Part shown: positions 24,334 through 31,359 of the stretch, in pieces
How positions within the stretch are numbered: the stretch's first letter is position 1
How the letters are laid out: each line of letters starts with the position of its first letter
Assembly (NCBI GenBank): GCA_964558395.1
Contig: CAZLDS010000003.1
Span: forward strand, 1 to 64,000
Reading direction: 5' to 3'
DNA from: CSP1-5 sp964558395
Lineage (GTDB): Bacteria > Methylomirabilota > Methylomirabilia > Methylomirabilales > CSP1-5
DNA length: 64,000 nt
Program-made: the position numbers and the translations under genes
Notes under the pieces: model-generated
Database searches by the model: none
Seen by the model: the letters and a program-made list of their open reading frames with translations, nothing else
Told to the model about the DNA's origin: nothing

Positions 24334-26118
24334 ATGGGATTTATCCCAGAGGAAGTGATCGACCAAGTCTTGAGAACCTCGAATATTGTCGAGGTGATTG
24401 AGGGATACGTTCCCCTGAAGCAGAGCGGAAAATATTACCGGACCCTCTGCCCCTTCCACACCGAAAAGACGCCCTCCTTCACCGTCAATGTCGAGCGTCA
24501 GATCTTCTACTGCTTCGGGTGTGGCGAAGGTGGCGATGTCTTTCGCTTCTTGATGCGGCGGGAGGGGTTTACGTTCCCCGAGGCAGTCCGACATCTCGCG
24601 CAGCGGGCCGGGATCACGATCCCGGAGAAGGGGCGCAGTCGTCAGGGGGACGGCCTCCTGAAGGTGTTCGAGCTGCAGCGCGCGGCGTGTGACTACTTTC
24701 GGAAGGCACTCGAAAGCCCGGCGGGGAGCCAGGCGAAGGAAATGCTGAGTCGGCGGGACGTTGGCACGGAGTTGGTTCAACGCTTCCAGCTCGGGTACGC
24801 GGGCCCGGACTGGGAGGGACTGCTGCGTGAACTCACCAAGCGAGGATTCACCCCGGGTCAGATCGAGGCGGCAGGCTTGGCTCTGCCCAGACAGGGGGGA
24901 CGGGGATATTACGACCGGTTTCGCGATCGGCTGATGATCCCCATTGCGGATTCCACCGGCAAGATCGTGGGATTCGGCGGCCGGGCTCTGGGTGATCAAC
25001 AGCCGAAGTATATGAATTCCCCCGAAACGGCTGTCTATAAGAAAGGGGTACACCTGTACGGTCTCCATTTGGCAGCCCGGGCAATCCGGGAAGCGAAGGT
25101 GGGGCTGATCGTCGAGGGTTACTTCGACGCTATCTCCCTGCACGGCGCCGGCTTTGCGCAGACCGTCGCCTCCCTCGGGACTGCCTTGACGCGGGACCAG
25201 GTGGCCCTGCTTCACCGTTATGCGGACAAGGCGGTCCTTATTTTTGATCCCGATCCGGCAGGGCTCCAAGCAGCCTGGCGCGGTCTCGAGCTCTTGGTGG
25301 CTGCGGATATGGGGGTAGCGGTCGTGGTGCTTCCGCAGGGAAAGGATCCCGACACCTTCGTCCGGGAGAACGGCAGAGAAGCGCTCCTGGCGCGGGTTGA
25401 GGCGGCACAAGACCTGGTTGATTTTCTTCTGAGCCGGGCGGAAGATCAGACAGGACTGAAGGGTGTAGATGACAAGACAGCTGCCGCCCGGCAGATCTTG
25501 CGCCTCATCGCCCAAATGCCGGAGGGGGTGCGGAGGGCAAAATATATTCAGAAGCTGGCGGAGCGTTTGGGGGTAACCGAGGCGGTGGCCCTGGCCGAAC
25601 TACACCGTCTCGGTTCCGCGGAGCCACCCCTCACGGCGGGTCCCCCGCCACCACCGGAGCTCCCACCAGTGGAGAAAACCCTCATCCAGATCTGCCTCCT
25701 TTTTCCGGACGTTCGCCCGCTGGTGTGGGGAACCGTCCGGGGCGAAGCGCTTTCGGCGTCCCCCCTGCGATCTATTTACTGGTTCCTACAAGAATACGCG
25801 GGGGAGGAGGAGGGTCTCCCGCGGGCCCTGAGCCACCATCCCGACCCGGTGGTCCGCCAGGTGGGCACGGAACTGTTTGTCCAGGGCGGCGAAGAGTTTG
25901 CCGATCCGCAGCGAGCGGTGCAAGACTGCCTCATCCGGCTGAGGCTCCAGGAAATTCGGTCACAGCTGAAAAGCGCGCGAGAACAGGGGGATCTTCTTCG
26001 GGTGAAAAGGCTGTTGGAGCAGAAACAGGCCCTGCACAGTGGCCGAATTCCCGAAACGGACTATATTAAGAAAACGAGCACGGAAGGCGTCGCAGACCAC
26101 AGGGATTCTGCGGGATAA
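24334..26118 (+). CDS. dnaG: DNA primase
   Basis: Makes RNA primers for replication. The N-terminal CHC2 zinc finger uses C39, H42, C60 and C63. The RNA polymerase-like core includes DRLMIPIADSTGKIVGFGGR. The Toprim domain has the catalytic Glu in LIVEGYFDAISL and the metal Asp pair in LIFDPDPAG. The C-terminal region for helicase DnaB is divergent, as usual. ATG start, 594 aa. rpoD follows by 22 bp. Confidence 0.96.
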   Translation: MGFIPEEVIDQVLRTSNIVEVIEGYVPLKQSGKYYRTLCPFHTEKTPSFTVNVERQIFYCFGCGEGGDVFRFLMRREGFTFPEAVRHLAQRAGITIPEKGRSRQGDGLLKVFELQRAACDYFRKALESPAGSQAKEMLSRRDVGTELVQRFQLGYAGPDWEGLLRELTKRGFTPGQIEAAGLALPRQGGRGYYDRFRDRLMIPIADSTGKIVGFGGRALGDQQPKYMNSPETAVYKKGVHLYGLHLAARAIREAKVGLIVEGYFDAISLHGAGFAQTVASLGTALTRDQVALLHRYADKAVLIFDPDPAGLQAAWRGLELLVAADMGVAVVVLPQGKDPDTFVRENGREALLARVEAAQDLVDFLLSRAEDQTGLKGVDDKTAAARQILRLIAQMPEGVRRAKYIQKLAERLGVTEAVALAELHRLGSAEPPLTAGPPPPPELPPVEKTLIQICLLFPDVRPLVWGTVRGEALSASPLRSIYWFLQEYAGEEEGLPRALSHHPDPVVRQVGTELFVQGGEEFADPQRAVQDCLIRLRLQEIRSQLKSAREQGDLLRVKRLLEQKQALHSGRIPETDYIKKTSTEGVADHRDSAG

Positions 26119-26140
26119 AGCGCGAGGAGGAACTAGCGAT

Positions 26141-27907
26141 ATGACAGATGAGGGGAGAATCGAAGCGCTCAAGGCCCTCACCACCCTGGGGAAGAAAAAA
26201 GGATACTTGACCTACGAGGAGGTCAACACCAGTCTCCCAGGAGATATCACCTCCGCCGAACAGATTGATCGGATTCTCGGCTTCTTGGATGAAATGGACA
26301 TCGAAGTGATCGATGCCCCCCGTGAGGCAGCAGGATCCGGAACGAAGAAAGTGGCGGAGGCCCCGTTGGGTGGACCCGACGCGGAGGTGGATCTCAGCCC
26401 GGCGCCCGTGGGCCGTACCGATGACCCGGTCCGAATGTATCTCCGGGAGATGGGGAAGACACCACTCCTTTCCCGAGAGGGGGAGATCGGAATTGCCAAA
26501 CGGATCGAGGAGGGGCGCCGCGAGGTCAGCGAAGCGGTCTGCCAGGCGGGGATCGCTGTCCGCGAGGTTATCTTCTTGGGGGAACGTCTGATTCAGGGCC
26601 GACTTCGGGTCGCGGATCTCGTCGCCCTCAATGATTTTGACGAGATTTCGGAACAGAAGGAAAAGGAGCTGGTTGGTGAGCTTGCGCCAGCTCTCAAGCA
26701 ACTCCGGCAGGATCAGGAGAAGATCGAGGACCTGACCAAACGGCTCGAGCGGGCTGCAAACCAGGGTAACGTCAGGCGGGAGGAGCGCCTAAGCCATGAG
26801 AGCCAGGAGCGAAGGGTCCATCAAGCCGACCTCTTGCGGCAACTCAACCTTAACCAACGGGTCATCGAAAGGATTGTTGCCCGCATGAGGAGCATTCTGG
26901 AGCGAATTGAGCGGGCCGAGCAGGAGATGAAAGAGTTCAGGCGCTCCACGCGCTTGAGTGCTCCCAATTTCAAAGTGCTCCGCGATACCGCTTTGGGCAA
27001 CGGTGTCTCTATGCGGACTCTGGTCCGACGGACGAAGTTCTCTCGGGAAAAGCTGGAGGAGCTTTTGCGGCAGATCCAGGTGGTTGGCAGGAAGGTCCAA
27101 CGGGCAGAGCAAGAAGCTGGCACCAGCTCGAACGAAATGCGCACCCTGCTCCAGGCCATTGGCCGCGGTGAGCGCAAAGCATTAGGCGCCAAGCGGGAGA
27201 TGGTGGAAGCTAACCTCCGCCTGGTTATTTCGATTGCAAAGAAGTACACCAATCGGGGCCTCCAGTTTCTGGATTTGATCCAAGAGGGGAATATTGGTCT
27301 CATGCGGGCCGTGGAGAAGTTCGAATACCAGCGAGGGTATAAGTTCTCCACCTATGCCACCTGGTGGATCCGCCAGGCCATCACCCGGGCCATCGCGGAT
27401 CAAGCGAGGACGATTCGGATTCCGGTCCACATGATCGAAACAATCAATAAGTTGATCCGCGCATCCCGACAACTGGTGCAGGAGTATGGTCGGGAACCAA
27501 GCCCGGAGGAGATCGCTCAGAAGATCGATCTTCCCGTAGATAAAGTGCGAAAGGTCCTCAAGATTGCTCAGGAGCCAATCTCGTTGGAGACCCCCATTGG
27601 AGAGGAGGAGGATTCGCACCTCGGGGATTTCATCGAGGACAAGGGAGCGATCTCTCCGCTGGGTGCGTTCATTGGCGTCAACCTGGGGCATCAGACTGAC
27701 GAGGTCCTGAACACCTTGACCGAACGGGAGAAAAAGGTTCTGCGCCTCCGTTTCGGGATCGGGGACGGCGTGGACCACACCCTGGAAGAAGTCGGGCAGC
27801 AGTTCGATGTAACCCGGGAGCGGATCCGGCAGATTGAGGCCAAGGCATTGCGCAAGCTTCGCCATCCCACTCGAGGCCGGAAGCTCCGAAGCTTTGTGGA
27901 ATCCTAA
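26141..27907 (+). CDS. rpoD: Primary RNA polymerase sigma factor (RpoD)
   Basis: Housekeeping sigma-70. Region 1.1 (first 60 residues or so), region 1.2 (DPVRMYLREMGKTPLLSREG), a charged non-conserved region, region 2 (NLRLVISIAKKYTNRGLQFL, YKFSTYATWWIRQAITRAI), region 3 and region 4 (VTRERIRQIEAKALRKLRHP) are all present. 588 aa. AGGAGG lies ten bases before the ATG. The consensus-like promoters found in this window (TTGACA plus TATAAT-like) fit this factor. Confidence 0.97.
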   Translation: MTDEGRIEALKALTTLGKKKGYLTYEEVNTSLPGDITSAEQIDRILGFLDEMDIEVIDAPREAAGSGTKKVAEAPLGGPDAEVDLSPAPVGRTDDPVRMYLREMGKTPLLSREGEIGIAKRIEEGRREVSEAVCQAGIAVREVIFLGERLIQGRLRVADLVALNDFDEISEQKEKELVGELAPALKQLRQDQEKIEDLTKRLERAANQGNVRREERLSHESQERRVHQADLLRQLNLNQRVIERIVARMRSILERIERAEQEMKEFRRSTRLSAPNFKVLRDTALGNGVSMRTLVRRTKFSREKLEELLRQIQVVGRKVQRAEQEAGTSSNEMRTLLQAIGRGERKALGAKREMVEANLRLVISIAKKYTNRGLQFLDLIQEGNIGLMRAVEKFEYQRGYKFSTYATWWIRQAITRAIADQARTIRIPVHMIETINKLIRASRQLVQEYGREPSPEEIAQKIDLPVDKVRKVLKIAQEPISLETPIGEEEDSHLGDFIEDKGAISPLGAFIGVNLGHQTDEVLNTLTEREKKVLRLRFGIGDGVDHTLEEVGQQFDVTRERIRQIEAKALRKLRHPTRGRKLRSFVES

Positions 27908-27922
27908 GATCCGCTCTCAGCA

Positions 27923-28065
27923 GTCGGCCGTCAGCAATTAGAAGAAGCAGTCAGCGGCCAGCCGTCGGGTAGTCAGCTCTATAGCGTAGCGATAGTTGAC
28001 AGCTGTGGCTGATCGGGGCAGTTTCCCGGTGCTGATAGCGGACAGGTGATCGCTGATGGCTGCTC
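27923..28065. repeat. Inverted heptad element (GTCAGC type) between rpoD and the tRNA gene
   Basis: The left arm spans 27923-27977 with units such as GTCGGCC, GTCAGCA, AGTCAGC and GGCCAGC, with one phase slip. The right arm has five in-phase units at 28031-28065 (GCTGATA, GCGGACA, GGTGATC, GCTGATG, GCTGCTC). The tRNA gene starts four bases later. Nothing else is seen in the 160-bp gap. Confidence 0.75.
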
Positions 28066-28069
28066 TTTG

Positions 28070-28145
28070 GGGCCCATAGCTCAGCGGTCAGAGCCACCGG
28101 CTCATAACCGGACGGTCCCTGGTTCGAATCCAGGTGGGCCCACCA
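28070..28145 (+). tRNA. tRNA with CAU anticodon (elongator Met or Ile2)
   Basis: A 76-base cloverleaf: acceptor GGGCCCA pairs with TGGGCCC, discriminator A, encoded CCA. The T arm is CCTGG/CCAGG with TTCGAATC, and the anticodon loop CTCATAA has CAT at 28103-28105. The outermost anticodon-stem pair is an A-A mismatch. A paired first acceptor position excludes initiator tRNA. Sequence alone does not separate elongator Met from the lysidine-modified Ile2; the acceptor and GGCTCATAACC loop resemble Ile2 genes I know, so Ile2 is slightly preferred. Confidence 0.95.
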
Positions 28146-28150
28146 CCGAT

Positions 28151-28277
28151 AGTTCAGGATATAGAGTTCAAGGTTCGTCGAGGAAGGGGAAAACCGGATC
28201 TTTTTGGTGTTGCTTGTTTGCGCGAACCATAAACCCTAGACCCTGAACCGGATGCTATGAACCGTGAAATGTGAACT
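28151..28277. repeat. Inverted heptad-array element after the tRNA gene
   Basis: The left arm at 28151-28178 has AGTTCAG, GATATAG, AGTTCAA and GGTTCGT. The core contains CGGATCTTTTTGG (28195-28207). The right arm has eight in-phase units at 28222-28277 (GCGAACC, ATAAACC, CTAGACC, CTGAACC and so on). The core is the exact reverse complement of that in the hisB-hisH element. It fills the gap before the next gene. Confidence 0.82.
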
Positions 28278-28298
28278 AAACGGAGCCGAGGAAGGGAC

Positions 28299-29003
28299 AT
28301 GCGGGAGGACCTGGCCCAGATAGTCGGTTTGCAAAATCTCGATCTGGAGATCGCCAGGATCCAGAGAGAGGTGGAAGAAATCCCGCGGGAGATCACCGAA
28401 TTGGAGCAACAACTGCAGACCTCCCGAAGGGAATGGGATCAGGCCCGTGAGCATCTCGCCAGTCTCGAACAGCTCCGTCGGCGTCACGAGCAAGAGTTGG
28501 AGGATGTCACTGCGGAGCAACGGAAACGGCAGGGGCGTCTCTTCGAGATCAAAACGAATCAGGAGTATACCGCGGTTCTGAAAGAGATCGAGGGGCTGAA
28601 GGAGCGCCGCTCGAAACTTGAGGATGAGATCCTCGAACTTTTTGATCAGATCGAAGCAGGCCAAGGGGCAGTCCGGAATGAGGAATTCCTCGTTCACGAG
28701 CGGGAGAAGACATGCAAACAGGAGCGGACGGCTAAAGAGGGAGAGCTTCGGCGACTCCAAGTAGGACTGGATCGCCTTCAGGAAGAGCGTCGCCGTCAAG
28801 CAGCCCGCGTGGAGGCCGGACTTCTCCAGACCTACCAACGTCTGATGCGCAGCCGGGATGGCATCGCCGTGGTACCGGTGAAAGATGGCTCGTGCCTCGG
28901 GTGTTACGTCGGTCTCACTCCCCAGACGTACAATGAACTCCGTAAGGGGAACGTCCTCCTCACCTGTGCGAACTGTCAGCGGATCCTCTACTGGAAGGGA
29001 TGA
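28299..29003 (+). CDS. Coiled-coil C4-type zinc-ribbon protein
   Basis: Residues 1-175 form a long charged coiled coil (for example LEQQLQTSRREWDQAREHL and LQEERRRQAARVEAGLLQTY). The C-terminus has a zinc ribbon with CLGC and, about 20 residues on, CANCQRILYW. This matches a widespread uncharacterised bacterial family (zf-RING_7 / CT398-like), proposed to bind nucleic acid or partner proteins but without settled function. 234 aa, ATG. One base before the RNase HI-like gene, so they form an operon, a frequent pairing. Confidence 0.85.
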   Translation: MREDLAQIVGLQNLDLEIARIQREVEEIPREITELEQQLQTSRREWDQAREHLASLEQLRRRHEQELEDVTAEQRKRQGRLFEIKTNQEYTAVLKEIEGLKERRSKLEDEILELFDQIEAGQGAVRNEEFLVHEREKTCKQERTAKEGELRRLQVGLDRLQEERRRQAARVEAGLLQTYQRLMRSRDGIAVVPVKDGSCLGCYVGLTPQTYNELRKGNVLLTCANCQRILYWKG

Positions 29004-29004
29004 A

Positions 29005-29604
29005 ATGAATCCGCGACGGCTCGCGAACATCCTCGAGGCGATGGCTCGCGCCGAGGGCCTCGCCGTCCTGAGCGGCGAACTCCCCGATTTTTCCCCCGCT
29101 GTGCTGAAGAAGGCTCTGAAGGAAGCCGCTCACTTGCTCCAGCAGATGGCCACGTCGCGTCGCGCTCGTCAATCGGCCCCGCGATCGCTCATCCTTCACA
29201 TCGATGGGGCGGCTCGGGGTAATCCGGGTCCAGCGGGGATCGGGGTGGTCCTCTGGGATGAGGCCGGAACTATCCGGGAAGAGCATCAGGCCTACATCGG
29301 GAAGGCCACAAACAACATGGCGGAATACGAGGCCCTCCTCTTCGGCCTCTGGAAGGCGAGAGAGTTGGGCTATACGGCGGTGAAGGTGTTTTCCGACTCA
29401 GAGCTCCTCGTACGTCAGGTCCGCGGAGAATACCGTGTCAAGCACCCTCGGCTGCGGAAGGTTTATGACCAGGTGGACCAACTCGTGCGCTCCTTCGACG
29501 CCTTCGAGATCGACCATGTCCGTCGTGGGATGAATACACGGGCCGATCTCCTTGCGAATCGGGCGATTGAGGCTTTCCTGAGCGAGCGCCAGACGGATAA
29601 TTAA
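29005..29604 (+). CDS. RNase HI-like protein
   Basis: Cleaves RNA in RNA-DNA hybrids. After an N-terminal extension of about 60 residues, the RNase H fold has IDGAARGNPGPAG (first Asp), NNMAEYEALLFGL (Glu), VFSDSELLVRQVRGEY (Asp) and ADLLANRAI (fourth Asp). The GAARGNPGPAG variety without the basic protrusion belongs to the prokaryotic/archaeal-like type rather than E. coli RnhA. 199 aa. A second RNase H, RnhB, is encoded at 57804. Confidence 0.88.
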   Translation: MNPRRLANILEAMARAEGLAVLSGELPDFSPAVLKKALKEAAHLLQQMATSRRARQSAPRSLILHIDGAARGNPGPAGIGVVLWDEAGTIREEHQAYIGKATNNMAEYEALLFGLWKARELGYTAVKVFSDSELLVRQVRGEYRVKHPRLRKVYDQVDQLVRSFDAFEIDHVRRGMNTRADLLANRAIEAFLSERQTDN

Positions 29605-29626
29605 GCTCATTAGGGGGGAGACAGGA

Positions 29627-30097
29627 ATGAGTCAATCGGGCTTTACTCCTCTTGAGAAGGCCGTGGAGTTGACCCTAGACCGGCTCGGGCTGGGGATCGG
29701 CGTGGCGAATATTGTCATTCACCGTGTCTGGTCAGAGGTCGTGGGTGAAGAGGTGGCCCGTCGCAGTCAACCCGGTATGCTCAAGAACGGCCGCCTTCAG
29801 GTGACGGTCGTTGATGCAGTCTGGCTCCAGCAGCTCACCATGTTGAAGCCCAGGATCCTTGCGAGCCTGGGGTCTCACTTGGGGACGAGGATAGTCCGCG
29901 ACATTTTTTTCACCCTCGGGACGCTCTCCTTTCCTGTCGATCGACCCAGACGCGCTGCTGCGCGTAACCGCGACGGTCTCTCGCCGCAGATGGAGCAACA
30001 TGTCCAAGAGATACTCCGACCTGTTCAAGATGAGGAATGCCGAAAGGTTCTGGGGCGGATTCTGACCAAGGCATGGGAATCTGACGGATCTGACTGA
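29627..30097 (+). CDS. DUF721 (DciA-like) protein
   Basis: Small protein of the DUF721 family; the founding member DciA loads the replicative helicase in bacteria lacking DnaC/DnaI loaders. The conserved core runs from LEKAVELTLDRLGLG through VWSEVVGEEVARRSQPGMLKNGRLQVTV-like sequence to the LKPRILASLGSHLG helix. 156 aa with a basic, low-conservation C-terminus. GGGGGAG lies before the ATG. DciA function is inferred from family only. Confidence 0.75.
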   Translation: MSQSGFTPLEKAVELTLDRLGLGIGVANIVIHRVWSEVVGEEVARRSQPGMLKNGRLQVTVVDAVWLQQLTMLKPRILASLGSHLGTRIVRDIFFTLGTLSFPVDRPRRAAARNRDGLSPQMEQHVQEILRPVQDEECRKVLGRILTKAWESDGSD

Positions 30098-30113
30098 TTG
30101 TTTTCGTGTGGTA

Positions 30114-30142
30114 TTGTTTCAACAGGGGGAATGTGGTACAGT
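30114..30142 (+). promoter_or_regulatory. Possible promoter upstream of lpxC
   Basis: TTGTTT (30114-30119), 17-bp spacer, TACAGT (30137-30142). A second candidate, TTGAAT with TAATAT (30196-30225), lies closer to the gene. The roughly 220 bases between the DUF721 gene and the chosen lpxC start contain nothing else recognisable. Confidence 0.4.
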
Positions 30143-30319
30143 GGCAAGAAGATCACAAGAATTGAAGTGGCTTCTGGCTGCTATGCCATAACCACTTGAA
30201 TTGGAAGGGCGATTTGTAGTAATATCCCTTCGACTCTGTTGGTATGGGGCTTGCAATGGTGCTCTAAATTCTCGAGGGCGAATGTCGGCTTTGAACGGCA
30301 GGTGACGAAAGGGAAAAAC

Positions 30320-31240
30320 TTGGGCCGTCAGAAGACGATTCGGAGCCCGATCAGCTGTTCCGGCGTGGGACTCCATACGGGGCAGGAAGTGGCCATGACC
30401 CTCTCTCCTTCGCCCCCAAACACCGGAATCGTTTTCAAGCGAATTGACCTCTCTAATACCCCTGTCGTCCACGCCTGTCCCGAAAACATTCTGGATGTCC
30501 ACTATGCGACAACCCTCGGTACGGGGGGGGTCGAGGTCAAGACGGTCGAGCATCTGCTGGCTGCTGTCGCGGGCCTCGGGATCGACAACCTCATCGTGGA
30601 GATTTCGGGACCCGAGGTTCCCGTGATGGATGGAAGTGCGGCCCCCTTTGTTGACCTCCTCCTTCGGGCGGGGATCCGGAGGTATTACGTCCCTAAAACC
30701 TATATCCTCGTGACCAGGCCACTCGTGATCGACATGGGGAATCGGAGTATCCAGATTCTTCCCTCCAAACGGTTCCGGGTTCATTATTCGATGTCCTTCA
30801 ACCATCCCTGCTTTCCCGAGCAATCCATTGAGCTCCACGTCTCTCGGCGAAACTTTATCAGAAAGATTGCTCCTTCTCGGACCTATGGTTTTCTGCGGGA
30901 TGTCGAGTACCTGTGGCGACAAGGCTTGGCGCTTGGTGGGTCCCTAGAAAACAGTGTGGTGATCGGCGACGAGGGTGCGCTCAATGACCTCCGCTTCGGC
31001 GACGAGCTTATTCGGCACAAGGTATTGGATCTTATCGGTGACCTATACCTTCTCGGGCGGCCGCTCCAGGGGACCGTCGTAGCGAAAGGGGCAGGTCATC
31101 TTCTCCACACCAGTCTGGTGAAGGAAATTCAGCGCCACCTCGAATCGGACCAGGTCTCCCGATGTGTCGTGACGGCCCCTGAATCTTTCCCCCTCCCCGT
31201 GGGTGCCTCCCCGAAACCCGTCGGCTTCCCCGCCCTCTAG
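30320..31240 (+). CDS. lpxC: UDP-3-O-acyl-N-acetylglucosamine deacetylase
   Basis: Zinc deacetylase for the committed step of lipid A synthesis, so the cell makes LPS. GRQKTIRSPISCSGVGLHTG opens the protein; the zinc His is in VKTVEHLLAAV (H78) and the second zinc motif in RHKVLDLIGDLYLLG. HLLHTSLVKEI near the end carries the catalytic His region. The TTG at 30320 with GAAAGGGA upstream gives 306 aa, the standard length. A GTG at 30302 and a TTG at 30239 are alternatives. Confidence 0.94.
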   Translation: MGRQKTIRSPISCSGVGLHTGQEVAMTLSPSPPNTGIVFKRIDLSNTPVVHACPENILDVHYATTLGTGGVEVKTVEHLLAAVAGLGIDNLIVEISGPEVPVMDGSAAPFVDLLLRAGIRRYYVPKTYILVTRPLVIDMGNRSIQILPSKRFRVHYSMSFNHPCFPEQSIELHVSRRNFIRKIAPSRTYGFLRDVEYLWRQGLALGGSLENSVVIGDEGALNDLRFGDELIRHKVLDLIGDLYLLGRPLQGTVVAKGAGHLLHTSLVKEIQRHLESDQVSRCVVTAPESFPLPVGASPKPVGFPAL

Positions 31241-31359
31241 GCCGTTTCTCCTTGTCAGCCTGTTCCGATTTTGGCTATATTTGGTTTCCGCTCTGGTGAT
31301 GCCCAACGGTCGTCTCGCCCCTTCTTCGGCACGGTTGGAGCGACCGAGGATCGACGCGA

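Noticed and set aside
24148..25515. 455-codon minus-strand frame opposite mutS2/dnaG
   Set aside because: Antisense to well-supported MutS2 and DnaG domains; no recognisable protein.
28070..28145. Initiator tRNA-fMet
   Set aside because: The first acceptor pair is a normal G-C pair, whereas bacterial initiators have an unpaired first position.
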